DNA from: Nitrospirae bacterium GWC2_56_14
GTDB taxonomy: Bacteria > Nitrospirota > UBA9217
Direction: 5' to 3'
NCBI GenBank assembly: GCA_001803705.1
Contig: MHDY01000145.1
Span: 1,021-18,613 of the forward strand
DNA: 17,593 nt
Under the pieces are notes generated by a model. It was not told the origin of the DNA. It worked only from the letters and a program-made list of their open reading frames with translations, and searched no databases. Of this stretch, positions 7,600 through 16,678 are shown one piece after another (the first letter of the stretch is position 1; the number at the start of each line of letters is the position of its first letter). A program made the position numbers and the translations under genes.

Positions 7600-10500
7600 C
7601 TATTTGAACTCAAACCGGAACTTCACGTCAGCGCCGATCGTGCCCAGCTCATTCTGCTCACCGACCAGGGAAAAATGCTTGTCCAGTACATACTCGATGC
7701 GGAATACCGTATCGGGAGTCGTCGTGCCGACATTCGATGAGTACGTAAAATAGAGTTTATCCTGAATAAGTTCTTTGCCCACCGTCACCCGCGGCACTGA
7801 CGTGTCTTTGCTCAGGTAGGGGTCGACCTGGAAACGGTCAAGACCGGTGAGATTCCGGGCCCTCCGCTCGAAGATGTCCTGGAACTGACCGGTGGCGAAC
7901 GAAGCCGCTTCGCTCATGCCGACCGCCGCACCCTTCCCTTTCAGATCGGCGCTTGTTTTCCCGAGAGCGAGCATACTCAGGACATCCACTTCGGACAGGG
8001 CCGGATCGGAAACAAAGGTCACCGTGGCCCTGTCCGCGGCTCCCGAGATCGACATCCGGATCGTGTATTCCCGGATCCGTGTTTCCGCCTGAATATCGAG
8101 GACCGGGTTGATCCGGTTCGGGTCCACAAAATCCACCGATGCATGCTGTATCTTAAAATCGTTCCGTCGGAAGTAGGCAACCCCGGACCTGGCCTCAAGT
8201 CGCCCGAGCAATTGAGGCTGGCTCGGTGTTCCCCGGATGAACGTATCCACCTCGATCGGTATCTTTGCAAGGTTGTTCTGGATAAGGATGTTCTCCTTGC
8301 CGTGGAAACGGACATTCAACTGCGTCTCACCGATCCAGCCGATCTCCGTTTTCCTTTTTTGTGAAAATCCCTTGAACGTATCGAGGAGCATGCTTTTCCA
8401 CTCCACCCGCTTCTCATAGAGCGCGCGTTTTATCAGAACATCGCCCGACAGGCTCTGTTCTGAAGCGTCTCCCTCATAATAGAGCTCGCCGGACAACGTG
8501 GAGACGAGACCGGGAGGGTATCGCACGGTCACATTGTCAAAAGCCATTCTGGTCGAGAACTCTCCAGGGACAAGACGGGCAAGCTGCACCCAGCCTGACA
8601 GCTTCATCCTCCCGCCGCCCACATCGCCAGTGAGAGAATCGATGACGATCCGCTCCTGGTTGAAGTCGATGGAGCCGTTCAAGGAGCTGAATGTCTGAGG
8701 GATGTCTTTTATCTTGATCTCGCCGTTCTCCAGGCGCATTTTCCCGGAGATCTCAGGCTTATCCCAGGTTTCCCTGACCGTAAGCTTAACATCGGCAATA
8801 CCGTCACTATGCTCGATCTCACGGTAGAGCAGCCGCAGCAATGAAAGGTTAGCCTTTCCCGTGAATGTGAGATCGTAGTCCTTCATGATCTGCATGCTGC
8901 CGGTGACGGACAAGCGCGTTCCCGGTCCGATGAAGCTGAGCGCTTTCACCTGGACTTTGCCGGCATCCATGTTCACCACCGCATCACCTTCGTTCTCGAG
9001 CCGATAATCGCCTATGGCAAAGCTGAGATGCTGAAATATAACCGAACCCGCCAAAGACGGAACCGCCCCCCCCCTGCCGTGCGCGGTCACTTTTCCGTCA
9101 ACAACGGCCTTCACCCGCGAGAGCGCTTCGTTGCCGCCTGAGACGATAAATGGTGTGATATCAGCGGACCGCAGGTCAGCGCTGGCGATCCAGTCATAAG
9201 GCGCGTGAAGGTCCATGGTCCCGGCAAGTCGGGCCTTTCCATTGATCAAATCAGCATGTAAGGTCAGTTTTCCTCCATCGACAACAAGTGTCGCCTTGCC
9301 GCTTCCCATGCTTGCCTGGCGATATTTGAGATCGTCCAGCGTCAGCACCGATCGTACGTGCGGAGCAGAAAAAGTGCCGCTGGAATCGATATCGAGATCA
9401 AACATCCCGGACAGCGGGATGCCCGAAAGATGGTCCACCTCGGAAAGGTCCACTCCCCTGCTGGTCACCAGGGCTGCGTAGGCGCCCTTAAAATCGATCC
9501 AGCCGTTCCCTTTCACTACCCCCGCTCCCTTTTGCAAGACGAGCTGCGGGAACGATATCCGTTCAGGAGAGAGCATCATGGTAAGGGAACCTTTTGAGAA
9601 AGACTCTCCGTACGCCGAGCCGGGTCCCAGGGTCAGCGCGGCGCTGCCGGCAAAGTCCCTGCTCGAACCGGTGAACGTTATTTCGCCGGACGCTGAAAGT
9701 TGAAGCGGGAGGGGCTTATAAAATAACGCAACAACGCTCACCACATCCGAGCGAACTACGTTCAAACGCGCTGCATATACAATATTCGCGCCACTGAAGT
9801 CGATCGAACCGTCCAGTATATAGCGCGACCCCAGCTGATGAATATCCACTTTGGAAAACGAAAGTTTCTTATCGCGAAGCTGCACAGCGCCGGCAGCATC
9901 ATGAAAAAGGATATCCTTGATGGTGACCGGACCGGCCGAAAGGGCGCCGTCAAAAACGGGCGCGAACAGCTCGCCGGTCAACCTGCCGCGAAGTGTCGCC
10001 TTCCCCTCCAGGGAAACGCCGGTGAGAAAAGAGAGCGTTCTGCTCTTGCCGCTCGACTCAACGTCCAGTTCGGCGTTATACCCTTGTGCGGCATTAAACG
10101 TGCCGGTTGCCCGGGCGACGAGGTCTCCGGCAATGATCTCCAGTTTATTGACATAGAAGTCTGGAGCACGATAATCTAGAACCGCATCAACAGCGTCCAC
10201 AAGTATGGTATTCTCGGTCTTGGCGATCCGCCACTGCTTCCCGGTCAGGCTTAGTTTTTTGGTGCGGTACGAGAAGGCCAGGCCCGCATCCTGCACCGTG
10301 AATCCCTGATAGGGAAGATTATAAAGTTTGATCGTGCCTTCGACCTCCGGATCAGCCAAGCGACCCTTTACCGCTACCAGCAGGTCCACGAGAGGACGTT
10401 GTCGTTTTGTCGATTTTTTATTCAGCAGCGGAGAGAATCGGCCAAGTGCCTGTTGCCCGAAACTGCCCTTTACTGCCAGGTTCAGGATGCCGTCGGACCG

Positions 10501-11226
10501 CGTCCCCACGGCGCCTGAAACTGTGATCTTCGCATCGGGCGCAAGGACATCAAGGGTGGAGATCGTCAAGGTATCGCGTACGTAGTCTGCTCTCCCACGG
10601 AGACTGAAGGTCAGCGGCGGTTGCTTTTTCGTAACGAGACGGACCGTAGCGCTTTGCACTGACATCCTGGCATTGTTCATCGGCAGTCTGAACCGGATTC
10701 TCATGGTAAGGTCGGAGACCGAAACCGCTGTTTCCGCCATCTTGTCCAGAAAATCGATGGTACCCTTCTGGATCGTGACCGTGCCGGGATGGACGGTAAA
10801 GCGGGAAGGTTTCGTTTGCTGCCGATTCCCTGCAGCCGTCTTGATGCGCTCGACCATCTGCAGCAGGGACAGCTCACCGGTCGTACCTCGGGTTGCATGG
10901 ATCTGGGGCTCCAACAGCGTTATGGTAGGCAGGCTGATACGCTTCAACAGCAGCGGAAAAGGGTTGATATACATCCGCACCTTACGGACATGAACGGACT
11001 CGCTGACGGTCTCGCCCGGAATGAAGACATCTCTCACCTCGACATACAGCGGGACGGCATTCGCCCTGATGGTGCCGATACGAGAGCCGGGGCCCAGCAT
11101 TTCCTGCAGTGGTAAGACGATGTACGGTCTCAGGCGTTCGGAAAAAGCATCGCTTTGAACGTAGTAATCAAGCGCAATAACGAGCAGTGCGACCAGCGAC
11201 ACCATGATGAAGAGCCGTTTTTTCAT
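7600..11226 (-). CDS. TamB-like translocation and assembly module / AsmA-like protein (DUF490)
   Basis: This large envelope protein of 1208 residues is anchored by one N-terminal membrane helix (MKKRLFIMVSLVALLVIALD) with the rest predicted in the periplasm. Family members form a long beta-groove bridging inner and outer membranes and are linked to lipid transport and outer-membrane protein assembly. The body is repetitive beta-strand sequence with AsmA/TamB phrases such as GTVTIQKGTIDFLDK, FSSLNGSIDFNQERIVIDSL and PSLAGSVIFQHLSF. The last roughly 350 residues match the TamB domain: PEISGKMRLENGEIKIKDIP, DVLSMLALGKTSADLKGKG, and a C-terminal beta-rich segment ending in Phe-Glu-Phe-Lys. No TamA or BamA gene is next to it. 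It lies 53 nt downstream of glnD on the same strand and is probably in the same transcript. The start has no obvious Shine-Dalgarno, so coupling or a weak start is possible. Confidence 0.88.
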   Translation of the reverse strand: MKKRLFIMVSLVALLVIALDYYVQSDAFSERLRPYIVLPLQEMLGPGSRIGTIRANAVPLYVEVRDVFIPGETVSESVHVRKVRMYINPFPLLLKRISLPTITLLEPQIHATRGTTGELSLLQMVERIKTAAGNRQQTKPSRFTVHPGTVTIQKGTIDFLDKMAETAVSVSDLTMRIRFRLPMNNARMSVQSATVRLVTKKQPPLTFSLRGRADYVRDTLTISTLDVLAPDAKITVSGAVGTRSDGILNLAVKGSFGQQALGRFSPLLNKKSTKRQRPLVDLLVAVKGRLADPEVEGTIKLYNLPYQGFTVQDAGLAFSYRTKKLSLTGKQWRIAKTENTILVDAVDAVLDYRAPDFYVNKLEIIAGDLVARATGTFNAAQGYNAELDVESSGKSRTLSFLTGVSLEGKATLRGRLTGELFAPVFDGALSAGPVTIKDILFHDAAGAVQLRDKKLSFSKVDIHQLGSRYILDGSIDFSGANIVYAARLNVVRSDVVSVVALFYKPLPLQLSASGEITFTGSSRDFAGSAALTLGPGSAYGESFSKGSLTMMLSPERISFPQLVLQKGAGVVKGNGWIDFKGAYAALVTSRGVDLSEVDHLSGIPLSGMFDLDIDSSGTFSAPHVRSVLTLDDLKYRQASMGSGKATLVVDGGKLTLHADLINGKARLAGTMDLHAPYDWIASADLRSADITPFIVSGGNEALSRVKAVVDGKVTAHGRGGAVPSLAGSVIFQHLSFAIGDYRLENEGDAVVNMDAGKVQVKALSFIGPGTRLSVTGSMQIMKDYDLTFTGKANLSLLRLLYREIEHSDGIADVKLTVRETWDKPEISGKMRLENGEIKIKDIPQTFSSLNGSIDFNQERIVIDSLTGDVGGGRMKLSGWVQLARLVPGEFSTRMAFDNVTVRYPPGLVSTLSGELYYEGDASEQSLSGDVLIKRALYEKRVEWKSMLLDTFKGFSQKRKTEIGWIGETQLNVRFHGKENILIQNNLAKIPIEVDTFIRGTPSQPQLLGRLEARSGVAYFRRNDFKIQHASVDFVDPNRINPVLDIQAETRIREYTIRMSISGAADRATVTFVSDPALSEVDVLSMLALGKTSADLKGKGAAVGMSEAASFATGQFQDIFERRARNLTGLDRFQVDPYLSKDTSVPRVTVGKELIQDKLYFTYSSNVGTTTPDTVFRIEYVLDKHFSLVGEQNELGTIGADVKFRFEFK

Positions 11227-11279
11227 AAGAATTAAACCGGTTGTCCTACAGGCTGAATGGAGAATACCTGCTTGCGGTC

Positions 11280-13850
11280 CTATCCCAGAACTTTCAAAAG
11301 TTCCTCTTTGATCCGGTTGAGGCGAACGTCGTCCGTGACCTTCCTCCTCAGCAGATCGGTTACATAGAATGAATCCATGACCCGCACCCCCTCGGTCACG
11401 ATCTTCGCCGAGGCGATGTCCAGGTTGAGATCGTACAGCGCCTTGGTCACCCGGTAGAGCAAGCCGACCATATCCCGCGCGGTGATATCAATGATCGAGA
11501 AGGTCTCGGAAGAATCATTGTCGAATTCCACGATCGGCGTGACCGCGACCGGTGTCGCGCTCACCGGGAGATAGACCCCGGGTTCAGGAGGCCGGCTTTC
11601 CCTCATCAATGCCGCCCGAAGCGCTCTTACGACACTTTCCCATGCATCGTCATAGGTGCAGATCGTTCCCTCCGGATCGGTCACCTGAAAGGTGTCTATC
11701 ATCACGCCGCTCTTCGTGGTATAGACCTGTGCGCGAAGGATACTGAGGTTCTTGGATGCGATCGTGCCCGCGGTCCGGAAGAACATGCCGTACGCATCAT
11801 AGGCGCAGAGCGTGAGCTCCGTAAAGCCCTTTTCGGGATAATGACGATACTGGATAATGAGGTTTTCCCCGGGCAAACGCTGCATCATGCCCATATGATC
11901 CAGGACCCGGGACACCGGCGTATAGAGCAGATACTGGTCAGGCATGACCGCGAGGAACGCATCGACGTCCTGAGGCGGAAACAGTTCGCTCGCCGCGGTT
12001 TTGATTCGTGACGCTGAGGCGCTCAAGCGGCCGGACTCATCCTCACCTGCGAAAGATCCCCGTTCAAGAAACTTGGTCGTTCTGAGATAGAGGTCCTGGA
12101 GCAGGACCGCTTTCCACTGGGTCCAGGCCGTGGGGTTGACCGCAGAAATGTCGGCGTAGGTCAGGAGGTAAAGCAGGGAAAGATTTTCCTGGTCAGCCAC
12201 GACCCGCGCAAAGTCTGCAATGACCTTCTGGTCGGTCAATTCCCTCCGCTGCGACAAGTTAGACATGATCAAATGATTTCTGATGAGAAACAGGATGCGC
12301 TCACGGTCCTCTCCCCCGACCGCCATCCGCGCAAGGATAGTTTCAGCGATCTCCGCCCCCCGCAGTTCATGGCCGCTCCGGTATGCTTTTCCCAGGTCAT
12401 GAAGCAGCACCGTCAGAATCAGGACCCACCGTTTTTTCAGGCCGTTGAACGCTTCGGACAGCGTCGACAGCGCCGGGTAATTTCCCGACCAGAGGTTCTG
12501 GAGATTGCGGATCGCAAGCAGAATATGCTCATCGACCGTATATTTATGATAGTAATCATGCCGTGCCAGCGCCTGAATGGCGCGGAACTCCGGCAGATAT
12601 CTGCCGAGGAACCGAAGGTCCTTCATGAGTGTAAGCGTCTCGGAAAGATGGTCTGGATTGTTCAGAATGGCAATAAAGGCATGCGATGCAGCCGCCGATG
12701 TTCTGACGCGGTCATCGATCCTGCACGAGCTGATCAGGGACCTGAGCCGGTCGGAGAATGTCGCATGGCGCGCTTGCGCCAGCTCAAAGGCCGTCATGAT
12801 CAATGACGGATCATCGTGACAGGTTCCGTCCGATGAGGGCATGAGCGTCCTGCCCACAAGGGAAAAGGGGCCGAGAGACAATTTTCGCTCGAACCAGCGG
12901 GTGCGGGGCTTCCGCAGCACGGCTTCGGAGACGATATTCGAGAATTCGCGGATATTCCTGGCGTGCAGAAAATAGGATTTCATGAAACGCTCAACGGCCA
13001 GCAGGTGGGTGGAATCGCGGTAATGAAAATCCCGGGCAGTACGCTCCTGGAGGTCGAAGGTCAGGTGGTCGTTCTTGCGGTCCGAGAGATAATGCAGTTC
13101 GTTCCGCACTCGCCACAGGAAGTTCCGGGACCGGACAAAAACAGCGTACTGTCCTGCGGTCAGGACGCCTTCGCGCACCAGATCGGCAAGTGACGTGATC
13201 CGGTAATGCGCAAAAGCGATCCAAAAAGCGGTATGAAAATCTCTCAGCCCGCCGGCCCCTTCTTTGATGTTCGGCTCCCGCAAGTAGATGGAACCGCCGT
13301 ATTTCAGCCGGGTTGCAACGCGCTCGGCGATCTTTTCATTGATGTACGAGGCTGCCCGCCAGTGGAAAACGTCGCTCTGCATGGCGTTGAGAAAAGATTG
13401 GTAAAGCGCCGGCTCACCGGCGATCAGGCGGGATTCCAACAGCGAGGTCCGGATCTTGCTGTCCTGCCGGGCAAGGCTGACGCACTCCTTGACCGTGCGC
13501 ACGCTGTACGAAATGTCCATGCCCGCGTCCCAGAGCATGTAAAGCAGTTCCGTGGAGCACTGACGATCGGCATCACCCCGGCACAGGAACATGATATCGA
13601 TATCGGAATGCGGGTTCAGCTCTCCCCTGCCGTATCCTCCGATGGCGATGAGCGCGGGCATCGCGGAGGGAGCGAGGCGGCCATGGGCCAAACGAAGCAT
13701 CCTGTCGATCAGGCTCGTCCGCCGCTGGACCACCTCGCTGCCGTTGGCGCCGGCAAAATGGGCTGCCCGGATGACGGTTCCTTCTTCATCGAGCAGGCTC
13801 TTGATCCCGGCGCCATGCGGGTTAACAGGTGTTTGATCCAAATTCTTCAC
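11280..13850 (-). CDS. glnD: [Protein-PII] uridylyltransferase / uridylyl-removing enzyme
   Basis: GlnD senses glutamine and controls nitrogen assimilation by adding UMP to PII proteins when glutamine is low and removing it when glutamine is high. The domains are in the usual order over 856 residues. The nucleotidyltransferase site is GGYGRGELNPHSDIDI (residues 71-86, catalytic D83 and D85). A GlnD helical linker follows, then the HD phosphohydrolase domain with H484-D485 (LLHDLGKAYRSGHELRGAEI). Two C-terminal ACT domains follow, seen as ELTLCAYDAYGMFFRTAGTI and DITARDMVGLLYRVTKALYD. Length is slightly below the common 880-950. The frame starts at GTG 13848-13850; no clear Shine-Dalgarno is present, and a short out-of-frame ATG peptide overlaps the start at GTGA, so translational coupling is possible. 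No glnB or glnK gene is in the window. Confidence 0.96.
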   Translation of the reverse strand: MKNLDQTPVNPHGAGIKSLLDEEGTVIRAAHFAGANGSEVVQRRTSLIDRMLRLAHGRLAPSAMPALIAIGGYGRGELNPHSDIDIMFLCRGDADRQCSTELLYMLWDAGMDISYSVRTVKECVSLARQDSKIRTSLLESRLIAGEPALYQSFLNAMQSDVFHWRAASYINEKIAERVATRLKYGGSIYLREPNIKEGAGGLRDFHTAFWIAFAHYRITSLADLVREGVLTAGQYAVFVRSRNFLWRVRNELHYLSDRKNDHLTFDLQERTARDFHYRDSTHLLAVERFMKSYFLHARNIREFSNIVSEAVLRKPRTRWFERKLSLGPFSLVGRTLMPSSDGTCHDDPSLIMTAFELAQARHATFSDRLRSLISSCRIDDRVRTSAAASHAFIAILNNPDHLSETLTLMKDLRFLGRYLPEFRAIQALARHDYYHKYTVDEHILLAIRNLQNLWSGNYPALSTLSEAFNGLKKRWVLILTVLLHDLGKAYRSGHELRGAEIAETILARMAVGGEDRERILFLIRNHLIMSNLSQRRELTDQKVIADFARVVADQENLSLLYLLTYADISAVNPTAWTQWKAVLLQDLYLRTTKFLERGSFAGEDESGRLSASASRIKTAASELFPPQDVDAFLAVMPDQYLLYTPVSRVLDHMGMMQRLPGENLIIQYRHYPEKGFTELTLCAYDAYGMFFRTAGTIASKNLSILRAQVYTTKSGVMIDTFQVTDPEGTICTYDDAWESVVRALRAALMRESRPPEPGVYLPVSATPVAVTPIVEFDNDSSETFSIIDITARDMVGLLYRVTKALYDLNLDIASAKIVTEGVRVMDSFYVTDLLRRKVTDDVRLNRIKEELLKVLG

Positions 13851-13911
13851 AATTCAGGAATACCGCAAATCTCCATGGCAAAGCCAAGGACCGTTCGCGT
13901 CAGAAAACAGG

Positions 13912-14322
13912 TCATTTAAAGGTGACTGATTTGATCTCAGCCATGGTCAGCATGAAACTGCCGAACACCGCATCGCCGTAGCAGCGGGCATCGGCATCGA
14001 CATCAACCATGGTCTCGCTACCATCCTTGAGGTGAACGGTCACGCGCACTTTCCGGTCCCGCTTCTCCCCGACAGTCAGTTCTTTTATCTTATCAAAGGG
14101 GACCACCACCTGCGCCATGCCCAGGGAGCCGTCCAAATGGATCCGCCCTTCCCAGCTGAACTTTTCGCCCTCGATCTTATTGCCTGAAACATCGACGACC
14201 AGTACGCTAAAGTTCTTCTCCACCCGGGGTGACCGTTCAAACCCGGCGCCCTTTCCGCCCATGGCCATAAGCAGCAGTGCGACGGTCGTCAGCAGAACGA
14301 GGGAACTAACGCGTTTCATCAT
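13912..14322 (-). CDS. Exported protein of unknown function, 136 residues
   Basis: I do not recognise a named family. The protein begins with a clear signal peptide (MMKRVSSLVLLTTVALLLMA, no lipobox cysteine), then about 110 residues of predicted mostly beta structure. The C-terminal segment RCYGDAVFGSFMLTMAEIKS followed by VTFK has the pattern G-x-FG-x-F-x-(L/I)-x-(M/L)-x-(D/E)-I-K-x-(V/I)-x-F that recurs in small periplasmic beta-domain proteins; a single Cys lies in it. A strong Shine-Dalgarno (AAAGGAG) sits 7 nt before the first ATG, with a second ATG directly after. It is 61 nt upstream of glnD on the same strand, so it probably opens the transcript that continues into glnD and the tamB-like gene. 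Any role in envelope biology is only suggested by export and by the tamB-like neighbour. Confidence 0.75.
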   Translation of the reverse strand: MMKRVSSLVLLTTVALLLMAMGGKGAGFERSPRVEKNFSVLVVDVSGNKIEGEKFSWEGRIHLDGSLGMAQVVVPFDKIKELTVGEKRDRKVRVTVHLKDGSETMVDVDADARCYGDAVFGSFMLTMAEIKSVTFK

Positions 14323-14501
14323 AGAAAAACTCCTTTCATGCGCATATCAAGATTAAATAAAGCCCTTGCCGGCAGAGAGCGGCCTCTCAAGGAAAACTGC
14401 TCGTTACGTTACCATAATGACCGGATCCTTTCAACAAAAAAGCTTGCAAAGGCCGGTTGCGTTGTGTAAGTTGAGAGCGTCAAACCTTGGGGAGGAGCAC
14501 C

Positions 14502-15275
14502 GTGGACAACTCTTTTTCACAATTGATCAATCTCATGGCGCGGCTTCGCGGCCCTGCCGGATGTCCTTGGGACCGCGAACAGACGCCGGAATCGCTTAAG
14601 CCCTTCCTGATCGAGGAGTGCTATGAGGTCATTGAAGCGCTGGATGAAGGATCGCCCGACAAGGTAAAGGAAGAGCTGGGCGACCTGCTTTTCCAGATCA
14701 TCTTCCACGCCCGGATAGCCGAGGAACAGGGAGCGTTCACGATACAGGACGTGGCCGGTACGATCGTTGATAAAATGACCAGGCGGCATCCCCACGTGTT
14801 CGGCGGGGAAAAAGTATCGACCTCCGGTGAGGTCCTTGCGAACTGGGAAGAGATAAAGAAAAAAGAAAAAGCGCACCAGAAACGCACCTCCATCCTCGAC
14901 GGCGTGCCGCAGGGCATGCCTGCGCTCCTGCGTGCGCACGGAATCCAGAAGCGGGCGGCACGAGTGGGTTTCGACTGGAACGAACTCGACGAAGCGCTGC
15001 CCAAGCTCGATGAGGAAATAGCTGAGTTCAAGGAATCGCTCAAGACAAAGGATGCAACGGCTATTGAGGAGGAACTGGGCGATATTTTCTTTACGCTCGT
15101 GAACATCTCTCGATTCCTTGAGATCAACCCCGAGGACGCACTCAGGAAAACCATCAGCAAGTTCATACACCGGTTCCGGTACATCGAGGAGAACGCAGCG
15201 GAGGCAGGCAGGTCTTTGAAAGACATGACGCTTGACGAGATGGAAAAGTTATGGCAGGAAGCAAAAAAGAAATAG
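14502..15275 (+). CDS. mazG: Nucleoside triphosphate pyrophosphohydrolase MazG
   Basis: MazG hydrolyses (d)NTPs to NMP and pyrophosphate, acting as a house-cleaning enzyme and, in E. coli, influencing ppGpp levels. I chose GTG 14502-14504 because a near-perfect Shine-Dalgarno (GGAGGAG, 14491-14497) lies 4 nt ahead; a TTG at 14487 is in frame but overlaps that site. The product has 257 residues, like E. coli MazG (263). It has the usual two tandem domains, each with the metal-binding pattern E-x2-E...E-x2-D. Domain 1 has E39, E42, E58 and D61 (EECYEVIEAL, EELGDLLF). Domain 2 has E172, E175, E191 and D194 (DEEIAEFKES, EELGDIFF). Conserved RRHPHVF (94-100) and RAARVGFDW (151-159) are present. 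A weak promoter candidate is TTGCAA (14444-14449), 17 bp, TAAGTT (14467-14472). It is divergent from the small exported gene. Confidence 0.96.
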   Translation: MDNSFSQLINLMARLRGPAGCPWDREQTPESLKPFLIEECYEVIEALDEGSPDKVKEELGDLLFQIIFHARIAEEQGAFTIQDVAGTIVDKMTRRHPHVFGGEKVSTSGEVLANWEEIKKKEKAHQKRTSILDGVPQGMPALLRAHGIQKRAARVGFDWNELDEALPKLDEEIAEFKESLKTKDATAIEEELGDIFFTLVNISRFLEINPEDALRKTISKFIHRFRYIEENAAEAGRSLKDMTLDEMEKLWQEAKKK

Positions 15276-15302
15276 AACGGGGGAGCTTTTGGCTCCCCCG
15301 TT
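15276..15302. terminator. Hairpin terminator shared by mazG and the convergent lipoprotein gene
   Basis: A perfect 11-bp GC-rich stem AACGGGGGAGC (15276-15286) / GCTCCCCCGTT (15292-15302) with a 5-nt loop starts directly after the mazG stop codon. On the plus strand it is followed only by scattered T. On the minus strand a T-rich stretch lies just past it (CTATTTCTTTTTTGC), placed to end the lipoprotein transcript. It is likely to work in both directions, more strongly for the minus strand. Confidence 0.75.
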
Positions 15303-15330
15303 GATGTGCCTGCTTCGTTTTAACTCAGCT

Positions 15331-16608
15331 CTAATTACCGCAGATTCCACCCTCCATCGAAGAGCAATCGGGACGTACAACGCTTACCGCCCCCACCGTT
15401 ATTACGATGTTGTTGGGATCATCCGGGCCATAGTAAACGATCGTCGCATTATTGACCTGCAATGTTCCTGAATCCGGACAGGTGTCCAGGTTACTTAAAT
15501 AATGCAGCGGCGTGGCATCTGCTGTAGTGAAAGTGATCCTGCCCGATCTGCAGCCAAAGATTGAAAGATCGGGGGTCCAGGTTATGGTAACGCTGCCGTT
15601 CACCCACTGGTCTATGCTCGCATCGGTGTTCGTGCGCAGCTTGTTCTGGAGGTTTGACAGCCCTATATTAAGCGTAAGGGTTTGGGAAGCATTTACAAAA
15701 TTCAGCCCGAAGTTGCCATTGGCCGTGTTCGTGACCGTTTCCACGGGGGAAGCAAAATCCCATGTCCAGTCGCCTGTCATGTTCGTGAAATAGAAGGTCC
15801 CGGTCTCGTTATTGATCAAGTCTGTCTCAGAGAAAGAACCGTTAGCGGTGTTTCTGCCGGATCGTGACGTCGCTGTTCCCGAGTCGGTGGCGTTAAAAGT
15901 ACCCTTGACAACATCCGTCTTCACATGCGCATTTAAATTGAGAGAATCATACTTCTCAGCGGTGAGGTCGATCGTTGCATTTCTCGTGTTCGCCGCATTG
16001 CCGGCCATCTCTTTGTCATACGCATGGATCGTTCCCGTCGTTACGCTGTAAATACCGAATGCATCGGGAAGGTCTTTGCAGGAGTCGAAACGAATGTCCA
16101 CGGTGTATTCAACATACGTACCCGCAACGGAGGTATCAGTACCAGTAATGGTGAACGTTCCACTGCTGTCGGTGCAGGAAGAGGTCAGCGTAAAGGCCCC
16201 GGGTGACATGCTGACCTTAGCCTTGCTTGCGCGGGCCTTTGACACGGCGTTTCTGACCGCAGGCGTCTTCATGCTTGCCAGCATGCCGTCAACAAGCTTT
16301 TTCAATTTTGGATCAATGTTTGCGATGCTGGAAGTATCGGTTGTCTTTGCTCCACCCTTTCCCGGAGCATAACCTGAAGGATTAGACGATGACGATAGAC
16401 CTGCGGCAGCTTCGCTCATTGCGCTCGTCATATCGACCGACGCTTTTGCCGAAGATGCGCCGTTTGCAGCCTCAGTCGGGTCAGAATACGTTACTGATTG
16501 AGTTCCGTTGTCGCTGCTATTGCTTCCACACGATATGATCAATCCTACCAGCAATACCGAAACAGACAGCATACTTGCCAACTTCATAAATCTGCTTTTC
16601 CTACGCAT
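15331..16608 (-). CDS. Lipoprotein of unknown function, 425 residues
   Basis: I do not recognise a named family. A lipoprotein signal peptide is clear: basic start MRRKSRFMKL, hydrophobic core SVSVLLVG, and lipobox LIIS-C27, followed by GSNSSDNGTQS. The residue after Cys is not Asp, so outer-membrane sorting is plausible if Lol rules apply. Residues about 30-100 are low-complexity Ser/Ala/Gly/Thr, probably a flexible tether. The rest is rich in Thr, Asn and beta-type alternation (GTFTITGTDTSVAGTYVEYT, NGSVTITWTPDLSIF), ending in CSSMEGGICGN. Scattered paired cysteines could form disulfides. An excellent Shine-Dalgarno (AAAGGAGGG) lies 6 nt before the ATG. It has its own strong promoter with two upstream repeats, so it is probably controlled separately from the PPC-domain gene upstream. 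It converges with mazG. Confidence 0.82.
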   Translation of the reverse strand: MRRKSRFMKLASMLSVSVLLVGLIISCGSNSSDNGTQSVTYSDPTEAANGASSAKASVDMTSAMSEAAAGLSSSSNPSGYAPGKGGAKTTDTSSIANIDPKLKKLVDGMLASMKTPAVRNAVSKARASKAKVSMSPGAFTLTSSCTDSSGTFTITGTDTSVAGTYVEYTVDIRFDSCKDLPDAFGIYSVTTGTIHAYDKEMAGNAANTRNATIDLTAEKYDSLNLNAHVKTDVVKGTFNATDSGTATSRSGRNTANGSFSETDLINNETGTFYFTNMTGDWTWDFASPVETVTNTANGNFGLNFVNASQTLTLNIGLSNLQNKLRTNTDASIDQWVNGSVTITWTPDLSIFGCRSGRITFTTADATPLHYLSNLDTCPDSGTLQVNNATIVYYGPDDPNNIVITVGAVSVVRPDCSSMEGGICGN

Positions 16609-16649
16609 AATGGACCCTCCTTTGATCTGCTTTAGCAGCAGTGGTTCAA

Positions 16650-16678
16650 AGTATAACGACGGGTCCCGAAATCGTCAA
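16650..16678 (-). promoter_or_regulatory. sigma-70 promoter for the lipoprotein gene
   Basis: On the minus strand TTGACG (16673-16678) and TATACT (16650-16655) are separated by exactly 17 bp. The predicted start is near 16643, giving a leader of about 34 nt that contains the strong Shine-Dalgarno and a small hairpin CTGCT-TT-AGCAG. The -35 overlaps the first two bases of the adjacent 42-bp repeat. Confidence 0.7.

Noticed and set aside
13206..13919. 237-residue plus-strand frame over the start of glnD
   Set aside because: It is antisense to the conserved nucleotidyltransferase region of glnD; the codon bias of the GC-rich gene explains the open frame.
14487..14501. TTG start for mazG
   Set aside because: It would place the start within the Shine-Dalgarno that serves the GTG at 14502, and the five extra residues are not conserved family sequence.
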